Shown: in pieces, positions 24,120 through 31,743 of the stretch
How positions within the stretch are numbered: position 1 is the first letter of the stretch
Layout of the letters: each line of letters opens with the position of its first letter
Assembly (NCBI GenBank): GCA_001824435.1
Contig: MHXH01000025.1
Location: 1 to 51,155 of the forward strand
Direction: 5' to 3'
Length of the DNA: 51,155 bases
DNA from: Parcubacteria group bacterium RIFCSPLOWO2_01_FULL_48_18
Lineage (GTDB): Bacteria > Patescibacteriota > Minisyncoccia > UBA6257 > WO2-01-48-18
The notes under the pieces: model-generated
Databases searched by the model: none
What the model was told of the DNA's origin: nothing
The model's input: only the letters and a program-made list of their open reading frames with translations
Made by a program: the position numbers and the translations under genes

Positions 24120-24908
24120 TCATACAATATATGCTCTGTCAAAGGGAGTCTTTAGGCCGATCAGCGCTTCTACTGTTTTCGTACCAAAATCGATTTTAAA
24201 AATGCCGGCTGGATTATTGATGTCTGCGCCGAAAATGAAATTCAATACATTGATGTCGCGAGGTATATAGGCAATAACCGTTTTTGTATCGGTAGACAGT
24301 TCAGGTATTTCGATATAGTCCGTATTGCCAAGGCTTGCTATTCTGGGGACATAAAAATTCTTTTCGTTGATTAATCGCATTTGTTTGGCAGGATCTATGG
24401 CAACGGCCCCCACGCGGTTTGAGTTGGTAAACTCGAAGTCGATCGCAATGAGCGACTGGTTTCGCGTTATCGGCCAGCCCGAACTCGTCTCACCGCACGT
24501 TCCCCTCTCGCAAACAGGAACATCTGCCGTGACACGCACGCTTTGATCTCCAATGACGTATTTCGCAACCCGCAGAATTTTCGTATCAAGCATCACCGTT
24601 CTTTGCGCTCCCGCTTCGTAAATATAGTGTGGAATCTTAAAAGTTAAATCCGGCGGCGAAACAACAATTTCGCGTACGGCCGTCTCTTTGCCTTTTCTAC
24701 TATCCTCCGAAGACGGCGACCCATCAACCGGCATAGATTCCAATATCAACTTCGGCGGCTCCCGATGAGAAACCGAGACAGCAGCATTATTGGTATTAAT
24801 ATGTTCCAATACCTCAAGCACTTCGTTGGTCACCAGAAAATGGTAGATAAAAATACCTGTCGCAGTTATGGATAGTGAGATAATTACCGCTATGAGTTTA
24901 TCATTCAT
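24120..24908 (-). CDS. membrane-anchored exoprotein, DUF4352-like
   Basis: About 262 residues. I start at MNDKLIAVI (24908), which has AAGGAA upstream, rather than 11 codons earlier. One N-terminal membrane helix (about 4-25) is followed by a polar linker and a beta-rich domain. IAIDFEFTNSNRVGAV and the later RLINEKNFYVPRI resemble the DUF4352 Ig-like fold of exported lipoproteins. Two Cys (CERGTC) could form a disulfide. Function is unknown. The DUF4352 match is by pattern only. Confidence 0.7.
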   Translation of the reverse strand: MNDKLIAVIISLSITATGIFIYHFLVTNEVLEVLEHINTNNAAVSVSHREPPKLILESMPVDGSPSSEDSRKGKETAVREIVVSPPDLTFKIPHYIYEAGAQRTVMLDTKILRVAKYVIGDQSVRVTADVPVCERGTCGETSSGWPITRNQSLIAIDFEFTNSNRVGAVAIDPAKQMRLINEKNFYVPRIASLGNTDYIEIPELSTDTKTVIAYIPRDINVLNFIFGADINNPAGIFKIDFGTKTVEALIGLKTPFDRAYIV

Positions 24909-24975
24909 GGTGGATTCCTTAATGATACCACGATATTCCAATCAATCAGCCAAGGTCGACTTCCAGGGCGGGAGA

Positions 24976-25080
24976 TTTACCCCGTACCAGAAAGTCCCAG
25001 ACTCCTGTCCGGGAATGAAGATGCCAAGCCCGAAGGGCTTTCGGTGCGGGGTTTCGCTCCACACCGAATCGAAAGAAGCC
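24976..25080. repeat. about 105-bp structured repeat, copy A (inverse of copy at 45.5 kb)
   Basis: It is the reverse complement of 45475-45578 with scattered differences. It contains two tetraloop-type hairpins (AAGCCC..GGGCTT and CCCAGACTCC..GGG) enclosed by CCCCG(C/T)ACC-type arms, giving a three-way junction fold. Confidence 0.75.
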
Positions 25081-25203
25081 CAGACCGTCCGAGAATACCA
25101 AAATTTATTCTTCGAGCTTGTCGAGAAGCATAAATTTTGGCTTAAAATATGTGTTTAGTTCTCGACAAGTTTAAACAATAACGAGTTTTCGAACGGTCTG
25201 GGA
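25079..25203. repeat. nested inverted repeats next to repeat copy A
   Basis: The outer arms are CCCAGACCGTCCGAGAA (near 25079) and TTTTCGAACGGTCTGGG (near 25187). Inside, CCAAAATTTAT and ATAAATTTTGG enclose a CTTCGAGC..GTCGAGAAG core. This large imperfect palindrome contains no gene. Confidence 0.65.
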
Positions 25204-25229
25204 GTTTCACTTCCAATTCATATTTTCAT

Positions 25230-25273
25230 ATTTAACCATCCTCCGATTCGCGCGAATCGGATGATGGTTAAAT
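25230..25273. repeat. 44-bp near-perfect palindrome
   Basis: ATTTAACCATC plus TCCGATTCG on each side of a CG centre, with a single C/T mismatch pair. No T-run follows, so it is not an obvious terminator. From 25274 to 25400 there are further short GAC/GTC-rich inverted repeats (GACCAGC ... GCTGGTC) and no gene. Confidence 0.8.
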
Positions 25274-25400
25274 CCTGACCGCGTGCTATATACTATTTTA
25301 ACTAAATTCCGACCAGCCCATTCGGGTCTGAGACCCTCAGGTCGTTCTGACTCTGAGAGTCATCAGACTCGATGAGGTCGAAGACTTGCTGGTCTGAGGT

Positions 25401-26036
25401 TCATTCCCGTATAAGCGGCACGAAGCTGAATCCAAAATAATCTTTCTCCGTGAACGTTCTGTCGGAATTACGTTCTATCAGCACTATGCTCATATCTACC
25501 GGCGCAACAATCCGTCCGCCTACCGCCAATTGTTCTTTCCACGCCTGGGGAATCTGACCGAACGCCGCCGCGCCGGCTAAAATGCGGTCGTACGGAGCTC
25601 CGGCGGGATACCCCCTCGAACCATCGGCACACAAAAACTCCACAATCCCCTTATCAATGAAGTCAAATTTTGCCACGTTTATTTTTCCGAATTCCGCCAA
25701 CTCTTGAACCCTCTCAACCGCTAATACCTTACCTTTTACACCTACTATATGCGCGAGCAAAGCAGTCGTCCACCCCGATCCTGCTCCCACATCGAGCACG
25801 CGATGCCCTGATTCAGGCTGAAGCAATTCAAACATAAAGGCAACCGTCAGCGGCTGCGATATTGTTTGTCCGTGACCGATCGGAAGCGGAGCATTCACGT
25901 ACGCTCCATTCTTAAGCGCATCGGGTACAAAATGAACACGATCAATGGTGCGGAATGCTTCGACGATATGCGAAGTATGCAGATACCCATCCTTTATAAG
26001 CGACTGTACAAGCGCAAGATGCTCTTTTGATGCCAT
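25401..26036 (-). CDS. pcm: protein-L-isoaspartate O-methyltransferase
   Basis: 211 residues. This SAM-dependent enzyme repairs isoaspartyl residues in damaged proteins. It has an N-terminal substrate-binding part (FVPDALKNGAYVNAPLPIG, GHGQTISQP), SAM motif I VLDVGAGSGWTTALLAHI, and the later YDRILAGAAAFGQIP. Length is normal for the family. It stands alone, flanked by palindrome-rich DNA on one side and a small gene cluster on the other. Confidence 0.93.
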   Translation of the reverse strand: MASKEHLALVQSLIKDGYLHTSHIVEAFRTIDRVHFVPDALKNGAYVNAPLPIGHGQTISQPLTVAFMFELLQPESGHRVLDVGAGSGWTTALLAHIVGVKGKVLAVERVQELAEFGKINVAKFDFIDKGIVEFLCADGSRGYPAGAPYDRILAGAAAFGQIPQAWKEQLAVGGRIVAPVDMSIVLIERNSDRTFTEKDYFGFSFVPLIRE

Positions 26037-26222
26037 ATGAATGTATAAAACTGGCTATCCTTTCCTTGATGATGGGCCTCCATTGCTTCCATGACCTGGG
26101 CGATGTTTACGGTTGCTCTTATCCCGTTATAAATAATATCTCGTTATCGTATTATGCGGATTGCCCCAGCGCGAGATAGTTCTCGAGGAAATATAAATAC
26201 TCAGCAGGAATTTCTAACGGAA

Positions 26223-26252
26223 TTTATTCGTTTCTGATCGATCGGGCGGAGG
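26223..26252. repeat. 30-bp direct repeat, copy 1 of 3
   Basis: Core TTTATTCGTTTCTGATCGAT then CGGGCGGAGG. Copies at 26682-26711 and 27670-27699 have the same orientation. It sits after the 119-aa gene. Confidence 0.7.
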
Positions 26253-26291
26253 GTATACGACTAAAATTTAGAATAATGTAGAAAATAGAAA

Positions 26292-26651
26292 TTAGTGATT
26301 CGACGGTGATTTTACTCCTTTAATTTTTTGGTAAATAAATATAGTGGCGCAGGAGAGCAGGTATAAATAAGCGAGTTCGGCTGATAAAACGATCAAAATC
26401 GTTACTATGTCTCCCAATATCGGTTGGACGTGAGTGTTTACCCAAGTTCCTAAAACGACTGGCAAAGCAAATACGTACAAAACTTTTTCGGCGCTTTCCG
26501 CAATAATATTTCTTTTATAAGTGCAGTTGCCTATGCAAACATCACTGCTATTTGTACCAGCGATAATAGTAGTAATAATTGTAAGCGTGATTAATAAAAC
26601 AAAGATCAGTATTTTTCCGCGACTGGGTTTTAAAAATTCCTTTAAATTCAT
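26292..26651 (-). CDS. small membrane protein (119 aa)
   Basis: Three probable membrane helices: about 13-31, 56-73 and 79-107. A short loop with two Cys (DVCIGNCTYKR) lies between helices 1 and 2. Such small polytopic proteins of unknown function are common in Patescibacteria. No family is recognised. It is bounded on both sides by copies of the 30-bp repeat. Confidence 0.65.
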   Translation of the reverse strand: MNLKEFLKPSRGKILIFVLLITLTIITTIIAGTNSSDVCIGNCTYKRNIIAESAEKVLYVFALPVVLGTWVNTHVQPILGDIVTILIVLSAELAYLYLLSCATIFIYQKIKGVKSPSNH

Positions 26652-26681
26652 ATCTTGTTAAAATAATTTTTACCGAAATCT

Positions 26682-26711
26682 TTTATTGTTTTTTGATTGA
26701 TCAGGCGGAGG
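26682..26711. repeat. 30-bp direct repeat, copy 2 of 3
   Basis: TTTATTGTTTTTTGATTGAT then CAGGCGGAGG. Followed, as in copy 1, by a TACGA and AGAATTTAGAAT-type tail. Confidence 0.7.
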
Positions 26712-26755
26712 GCGTACGAGTAGAATTTAGAATATAGAATTTTGGGGGGCCAGTT

Positions 26756-27106
26756 TTAAAATTTGGAATTCTTTCGAGCTATAAGCGCAAAGTAGTAGAA
26801 GTATCGGTCAAGGTCTTGGGGGGTGCTTTGATACTCTTTTCCGTCATTTAAGAACGTATCACAGAATACTTCCCGCGCCCTCGCGATTTCACGGAGGCGT
26901 CCGCCTCGCCACCTAGGATCCGCAAGCGTTAAATCAAAAAGCTCAAGCGCCCTGTCTATCGCGCCTTGAAACAATTTTTCATCTTTATTTTTCCAACGCA
27001 TTGCGCGACTTGCTTCACTCCCAATATTTCCAAGCTGTTCGGCAAGTGAAAACGCGCGCCATCTTCCAGCTGCAAGCTCTTTATGTATGATTGTTGTTTG
27101 GTTCAT
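26756..27106 (-). CDS. conserved hypothetical helical protein (116 aa)
   Basis: It is all-alpha and rich in Arg and Glu: LAEQLGNIGSEASRAMRWK, then RALELFDLTLADPRWRG and YFYYFALIARK. I recall this pattern as a recurrent unannotated Patescibacteria family, probably a four-helix bundle; no function is known. Its start overlaps the end of the DUF5674 gene by 26 bases, so the two are translated from one message. Confidence 0.75.
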   Translation of the reverse strand: MNQTTIIHKELAAGRWRAFSLAEQLGNIGSEASRAMRWKNKDEKLFQGAIDRALELFDLTLADPRWRGGRLREIARAREVFCDTFLNDGKEYQSTPQDLDRYFYYFALIARKNSKF

Positions 27107-27449
27107 GGATCAGTTTGCGCACAACACGTTTGATTTTTTCTTTTATTACGACGTCGTCTACGCCGCGGGAGCGATTTCCAAATGATGGCTTGATGTTTAT
27201 CATGGAATCAAATTCGATCCAATCATCACCTCCCTTTTCAGGATACAAATTAATACCCCATGTATGTTCACGCTTTGTCCCTTGTTCCATCAACAATACT
27301 TCCTCGTCGGCATGAAGTTCTCCGCCAATCGCCATAATTTCATGCTCTATATCGATTACTGCCTTCACCAAATCACTGCCTTGAGTTTTTATGATATCGT
27401 GAAGTTCTTTCTTATTGATGGGTTTTTTAATAATTTTTATTTGGTCCAT
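27081..27449 (-). CDS. DUF5674 family protein
   Basis: About 122 residues from MDQIKIIKKPI. The frame continues upstream, but the homologous part begins here. GGELHADEEVLLMEQGTKRE, LWGIN-type TWGINLYPEK and DDWIEFDSMINIKP are the family hallmarks. Members are widespread in Patescibacteria and of unknown function. Coupled to the downstream 116-aa gene by a 26-bp overlap. Confidence 0.8.
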   Translation of the reverse strand: MDQIKIIKKPINKKELHDIIKTQGSDLVKAVIDIEHEIMAIGGELHADEEVLLMEQGTKREHTWGINLYPEKGGDDWIEFDSMINIKPSFGNRSRGVDDVVIKEKIKRVVRKLIHEPNNNHT

Positions 27450-27535
27450 GAGTATTTCTGCCTCATAGGGCATGTCTGAAAAAACCCCCCTTTCCTGTTG
27501 CAATTGCTCCTGTTCGGTTGCGGCATCGTTGCTCC

Positions 27536-27555
27536 CCTGCCTGCCGGCAGGCAGG
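27536..27555. repeat. perfect 20-bp palindrome CCTGCCTGCCGGCAGGCAGG
   Basis: It is fully self-complementary and lies in the gap between DUF5674 and the broken GIY-YIG gene. It belongs to the same class of short GC-rich palindromes as 8373 and 23597. Confidence 0.8.
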
Positions 27556-27669
27556 TCCTTGGCGTATATTCCGTATACAACCTCGTCGTCGCTCCTTGCC
27601 TCACTCGAACAGGAGCAATTTCACGACGGAAAAGGATTTTTAGACATACTCTAGGTATTTTCTGTGGAC

Positions 27670-27699
27670 TTTATTCGTTTTTGATTGAGCGGGCGGAGG
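27670..27699. repeat. 30-bp direct repeat, copy 3 of 3
   Basis: TTTATTCGTTTTTGATTGAG then CGGGCGGAGG. The tail after it differs from copies 1 and 2. Confidence 0.65.
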
Positions 27700-27745
27700 T
27701 ATTGTTGTTTTTATCCTTCGGGCGAGCGAAACGAGTCGAGAAGCT

Positions 27746-28012
27746 TTACCATTTACCCCACTCGCCTTTGATTAATTTCTCTTTTTTATTTCTATTCCAA
27801 TCTTTAATTTGCTTTTCTCGATTTCTCGCTACTTCCAAGTCTTCATATTCTTCAAGATATACTAATTTCTTAGCGCCGTGGGTTGATGTATATCTTGATC
27901 CGAATTTTGATAGACGTTGCTCATTTCTTATCTATGGATCCCTTGTCAGGCCTGTATAGTATGTATTATCTCTACACTGAATTATGTATACATACCATTT
28001 CCATGAATCCAT
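27746..28012 (-). pseudogene. GIY-YIG endonuclease with an internal stop
   Basis: The frame from ATG at 28012 encodes WYVYIIQCRDNTYYTGLTRDP, the GIY-YIG motif region. An in-frame TAG follows at codon 27 (27932-27934). After it the same frame continues with family sequence (SKFGSRYTSTHGAKKLVYLE, then VARNREKQIKDWNR) to a TAA at 27746. This is a single nonsense change in an otherwise intact 88-codon gene, so it is recent. Family members are UvrC-like small nucleases of unclear role. The stop would leave a 26-residue peptide. Confidence 0.85.
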
Positions 28013-28047
28013 GATTATATAATTCTCGACAAGCTCGAACAATATGA

Positions 28048-29589
28048 TTATTCGTTGGCCTTCCCGAAATAATTCTTGCTGAAGTCTTCTGTGGTAGAAC
28101 GGAGTCTTTTATCTAGCTCCTCGGATAAATCCCCTGTTCCGCGGACTTTGTCGAGAATTTCTTTGTGTCGCTCATGAAGAAATTTGAGGAATTTCTTTTC
28201 AAATTCCTGGATGCGTTCGACGGGGACGGCGTCCATAAAACCGTTTACTGCGGCGAAGATCGAGCATACTTGATCCTCGAACGGCATGGGGGCAAATTGC
28301 GATTGTTTTAATAGTTCGGTGAGGCGTTTTCCGCGTTCGATCTGTTTCTTTGTCGCCTCATCAAGGTCTTGTCCGAATTGCGCGAATGCGGCAAGCTCTC
28401 TGAATTGCGCAAGTTCAAGCCGTAAACGCCCTGCGACTTTTTTCATCGCTTTGGTCTGTGCCGCTGAACCGACGCGTGAAACCGAGAGGCCGACGTTTAA
28501 CGCCGGACGCACACCTTGATAAAATAGTTCAGGCTCAAGATAGATTTGACCATCGGTAATCGAAATGACATTCGTGGGAATATAAGCCGAGATGTCGGCT
28601 AATTGCGTTTCAATAATGGGGAGCGCGGTTAAAGATCCTCCGCCGTGATCTTTATTCATTTTTGCGGCGCGTTCAAGGAGCCGCGAGTGAAGATAAAACA
28701 CGTCTCCAGGATACGCTTCTCGTCCGGGCGGCCGCTTCAAAAGCAACGAAATCTGCCGATATGCCCATGCGTGTTTCGTAAGATCATCATATATCACCAA
28801 TGCGTCTCCGCCTTTATCCATGAAATACTCTCCGACCGCACAGCCAGCGTAAGGCGCGAGATATTGAAGCGGCGCAGGAGATGATGCGGAAGCCAATACT
28901 ACAATTGTATAATCCATGGCCCCGTATCTTTTAAGGTCTTGAACGAGCTTCGCAATCTTCGATTCCTTTTGTCCGATTGCGACGTAAATACACACCGGCG
29001 TTTTGTATCGAGGATCCCTGCCGAGATTAATAATGGTGTCGGTGACAAGGACGGTTTTTCCGATCTGCCGGTCGCCGATGATAAGCTCCCGTTGGCCACG
29101 GCCTATCGGAATCATAGCGTCAATGGCCTTGATACCCGTATGGAGCGGTGTGTTTACCGACTCTCGCGTGATGACGCCGGATGCGATTTTCTCGACCGGA
29201 TAATATGCGGCTTTTTCGCGGTGAAGCGGAGGACCGCCGTCTAAGGGTTCCCCTAAAGGATTAATCACGCGCCCCAACAGTTCCTCGGAAGCGGGTATCG
29301 AAAGTACTTTTTCGGTTCCTTTTACGGTTTGCCCTTCTTTGATGTTCCTAAAATCACCCAAAATGATTGCGCCGACCGAATCTTCAAGGAGATTCAGAGC
29401 GAGGCCGTAGACCTTCTCTTTTTCTGTTTGAAATTCTAACATCTCCGAGTACATCACATTTGAGAGCCCATGAATTTCCGCAACGCCATCGCCAACTTTA
29501 AAAACCGTGCCGACATTTTCGATCTGCAATTCTCGTTTTATTTGAAGAATTTCATCTTTTAGTTGTTGAAGAATCTGGTCTTTGTTCAT
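28048..29589 (-). CDS. atpA: F1F0 ATP synthase subunit alpha
   Basis: 513 residues. The P-loop is GDRQIGKT (172-179). VSRVGSAAQ carries the arginine finger, and [16 protein letters not shown] and [14 protein letters not shown] are typical. With beta it forms the F1 hexamer that makes or hydrolyses ATP on the cytoplasmic face. It is the last gene of the atp run here: atpG, atpD and atpC do not follow, and the next gene is the broken GIY-YIG nuclease. It starts 6 bases after atpH. Confidence 0.97.
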   Translation of the reverse strand: MNKDQILQQLKDEILQIKRELQIENVGTVFKVGDGVAEIHGLSNVMYSEMLEFQTEKEKVYGLALNLLEDSVGAIILGDFRNIKEGQTVKGTEKVLSIPASEELLGRVINPLGEPLDGGPPLHREKAAYYPVEKIASGVITRESVNTPLHTGIKAIDAMIPIGRGQRELIIGDRQIGKTVLVTDTIINLGRDPRYKTPVCIYVAIGQKESKIAKLVQDLKRYGAMDYTIVVLASASSPAPLQYLAPYAGCAVGEYFMDKGGDALVIYDDLTKHAWAYRQISLLLKRPPGREAYPGDVFYLHSRLLERAAKMNKDHGGGSLTALPIIETQLADISAYIPTNVISITDGQIYLEPELFYQGVRPALNVGLSVSRVGSAAQTKAMKKVAGRLRLELAQFRELAAFAQFGQDLDEATKKQIERGKRLTELLKQSQFAPMPFEDQVCSIFAAVNGFMDAVPVERIQEFEKKFLKFLHERHKEILDKVRGTGDLSEELDKRLRSTTEDFSKNYFGKANE

Positions 29590-29595
29590 TAAAAT

Positions 29596-29985
29596 TTAGG
29601 ATAATGCTTCTTTTAATTTTTCTAGCCGCGAACGGATGGTGTTGTTAATCATCCGATCCCCAATCTTTATTCTAATCCCACCGATTAACGATGAGTCCTT
29701 TTGGGCAACAATTTCGGCGCTCTTTTTGAATGTTTTTTGGAAATTGGAAGTTGGAAGTTGGAAATTACCATCTGCGGTGGTTATTTCAACTCTTTCAATC
29801 CCCTTTTGCTGATAATAATATTTCTCAAATTCCTCGGCAATTTGCTTCCATAGCGAAAGATCTTTGTTCTTTGCCAAAAACAAAACAAGCTTCTTAATAA
29901 CTATTTTCTTTTCGCTATCCGTCTTTCCCTCCAAGAGTTCATATAAAATTTCTGCATGTTGTTTCGGAGAAAATTTCATGATCAA
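29596..29985 (-). CDS. atpH: F1F0 ATP synthase subunit delta
   Basis: 129 residues against about 180 in most bacteria. The C-terminal SSLIGGIRIKIGDRMINNTIRS motif of the delta/OSCP family is clear, while the N-terminal helical domain is shortened. The stretch NFQLPTSNFQ is encoded by a GGAAGTTGGAAGTTGGAAAT-type simple repeat like those between genes here, so a repeat appears to have been absorbed into the coding frame. The start overlaps the preceding small gene by 4 bases (ATGA). Confidence 0.9.
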   Translation of the reverse strand: MIMKFSPKQHAEILYELLEGKTDSEKKIVIKKLVLFLAKNKDLSLWKQIAEEFEKYYYQQKGIERVEITTADGNFQLPTSNFQKTFKKSAEIVAQKDSSLIGGIRIKIGDRMINNTIRSRLEKLKEALS

Positions 29986-30386
29986 GAGGTTATTTCTTTA
30001 TGAAAAGCAAGTATGTCGTCTTTTACGCTGTCGATTACTGTTTCTACTTCCTCGCGCGCTTCAGGTCTGGATTTATAACTCACCGCTGCGCGCACTGATA
30101 GCTTTAAAAGATCTTCCGCTACGGCAGCAATAATATCACGTAATCTCAAGGCGTCTCCGAAACGGGCATTTTCCATCTTACTTATAATGCTTTTGAACGT
30201 CATTTTAAAATCACCGTGAATACGGGATCCGTCAATAATAGAATTCCACAATTCAGCCCGCTCGCCGATTCGTTCATAATAGCGCTTTTCGTTTTCGGTT
30301 TCTCTGTCAAGTTGTTTGGAGCGCGCCAACTCATCTTCCGTCAATTCCGTCCTCGGTGGCATTTTTTCTTCTTTGCCGTTAATCAT
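29982..30386 (-). CDS. uncharacterised helical protein inside the atp operon (134 aa)
   Basis: It is located between atpF and atpH and overlaps both by 4 bases, so it is translated with them. It is acidic to mixed-charge, almost entirely helical, with no membrane segment. ELARSKQLDRETENEKRYYE begins a probable coiled coil and DALRLRDIIAAVAEDLLK follows. No ATP synthase subunit occupies this slot in standard operons. It could be a peripheral-stalk or regulatory factor, or be derived from a b/delta-type N-terminal domain. The start may be 8 codons in (MPPRTEL). Confidence 0.7.
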   Translation of the reverse strand: MINGKEEKMPPRTELTEDELARSKQLDRETENEKRYYERIGERAELWNSIIDGSRIHGDFKMTFKSIISKMENARFGDALRLRDIIAAVAEDLLKLSVRAAVSYKSRPEAREEVETVIDSVKDDILAFHKEITS

Positions 30387-30895
30387 ATTATTTTTTCGGC
30401 TCGTACAACCCGAAGCGCTTCTTCGGTCATTCGCGCCTGTGCCCCCTCGTCGAAGACGTCGCCTACCGTTTTTTCAACCGCAAGCGTAACAACCGTAGCA
30501 ACCCCTGCCTTGACCTCTTGGACCAGTTTTTCCCGCTCTGCCCCGATTTTTTTCTCCGCCTCTTTCAATAACCGCTCTGATCTTTCATGAGTTTCTTTCA
30601 GAATATTTTCCTGTACCTCTTGAGCAGCTTCTTCGGCGGCTTTTAAAATACTCTCCGATTCTTTTCTCGCTTGATCTAAAACCTGCTGTTTTAGCGTTTC
30701 AATTTCCTGCATCCGCAGGTCAACGCTTTTTGACCTTTCAATTGCCTCTTCTATTTTCTGTCTTCGTTCGTTGAGAATCTTTAGAATCGGTTTATATGCG
30801 AATTTCTTGAGCAAAAACAAAAGAATCGCAAAATTCACAATTTGCGCGATAAGAACTTTCCAGTCAATGCCTAAATTGTGAATTAATTCAGACAT
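30383..30895 (-). CDS. atpF: F1F0 ATP synthase subunit b
   Basis: 170 residues. One N-terminal membrane helix (about 13-31; WKVLIAQIVNFAILLFLL) and a long charged coiled coil typical of the peripheral stalk. The conserved region after the helix, FAYKPILKILNERR, matches subunit b. It begins within the stop of the toxin gene (1-bp overlap), so the toxin-antitoxin pair is transcribed on into atpF. Confidence 0.93.
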   Translation of the reverse strand: MSELIHNLGIDWKVLIAQIVNFAILLFLLKKFAYKPILKILNERRQKIEEAIERSKSVDLRMQEIETLKQQVLDQARKESESILKAAEEAAQEVQENILKETHERSERLLKEAEKKIGAEREKLVQEVKAGVATVVTLAVEKTVGDVFDEGAQARMTEEALRVVRAEKII

Positions 30896-31158
30896 TATTT
30901 ATATACATCGTGATCGCCCACCTCAAGGAAAACGATTTTGCCTTTTTCGACAAGAAAGACGATACGATATTTATTGTCAATTGAAAAACTCCACAAATCT
31001 TTTAAGCGTCCGTGGAGTTTGTGAGTATTCAGCCTTTTATCAAAAACCTTCTGTCTAAATATCGCCTCTTGCTTTATAGCCTTTTCTTTAATTATCTGCG
31101 GCAACGTTTTGAACGATTTGGAAAAGTTCGGATGGTAATAAATATTATCCGCTCGCAT
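30895..31158 (-). CDS. RelE/ParE-family toxin
   Basis: 87 residues with the compact RelE/ParE fold. The HPNFSKSFKTLP start, the KLHGRLKDLWSFSIDNKYRI core and the IVFLEVGDHDVYK end are typical of the YafQ/RelE branch. The latter usually includes mRNA-cleaving ribosome-dependent toxins; ParE gyrase poisons are the alternative. The gene overlaps the antitoxin by 1 bp upstream and atpF by 1 bp downstream. Confidence 0.85.
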   Translation of the reverse strand: MRADNIYYHPNFSKSFKTLPQIIKEKAIKQEAIFRQKVFDKRLNTHKLHGRLKDLWSFSIDNKYRIVFLVEKGKIVFLEVGDHDVYK

Positions 31159-31361
31159 TATAATTCGGCCAGTGATCGCAGCTTCGGAAGCTTGTTTCTT
31201 TTTAACAATCTTTTGCTTTCCTTGGCCAATTCTAAAAGTCGTTCTTCGGCGAGACTAGAATCAAGCAGTTCTTCATATAATTTTTTAGGTATTACAACAA
31301 GTTCCTCTCCTTTCGAAACTCGAGAAGGAATTGTCACAATAGATTGCGCCCTGCTAATCAT
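31158..31361 (-). CDS. cognate antitoxin (Phd/YefM- or AbrB-like)
   Basis: 67 residues: a short beta N-terminal DNA-binding-like part (VTIPSRVSKGEELVVIPKK) then a charged helix that would wrap the toxin. The family is not certain. Its own promoter and a perfect palindrome overlapping the start codon imply autoregulation. It precedes the toxin with 1-bp overlap, as in type II systems. Confidence 0.8.
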   Translation of the reverse strand: MISRAQSIVTIPSRVSKGEELVVIPKKLYEELLDSSLAEERLLELAKESKRLLKRNKLPKLRSLAEL

Positions 31362-31375
31362 AATAGAATTATGAT
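31357..31375 (-). promoter_or_regulatory. antitoxin operator palindrome
   Basis: ATCATAAT-AGA-ATTATGAT, an 8-bp perfect inverted repeat with a 3-base centre. It covers the antitoxin ATG and most of the -10, the expected place for autorepression. Confidence 0.7.
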
Positions 31376-31399
31376 ACCGCGAATAAAAGTAAATTACAA
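31371..31399 (-). promoter_or_regulatory. toxin-antitoxin promoter
   Basis: -35 TTGTAA (31399-31394), 17-bp spacer, -10 TATCAT (31376-31371). The predicted start is within a few bases of the antitoxin ATG, so the message is nearly leaderless. It could also drive atpF onwards. Confidence 0.6.
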
Positions 31400-31438
31400 C
31401 GTGTTGTCTCCTAAAATAACCAGTTGTATTTCTGGTAT

Positions 31439-31669
<231 letters not shown>

Positions 31670-31670
31670 T

Positions 31671-31704
31671 TAGCTTTTTAGCTTTTTAGCTTTTTAGCTT
31701 TTTA
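31671..31704. repeat. tandem TAGCTTTT repeat between atpB and atpE
   Basis: Four or so units of AGCTTTTT fill the gap just upstream of atpE. Slippage there could change atpE translation or spacing. Confidence 0.8.
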
Positions 31705-31743
31705 GTCTTTCTTCTAATAAGCTAAGAAGCTGCTGGCTAAGAG

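Noticed and set aside
31671-31704. CRISPR-like array
   Set aside because: The units are 8-bp tandem repeats without spacers. No array or cas gene is seen in the window.
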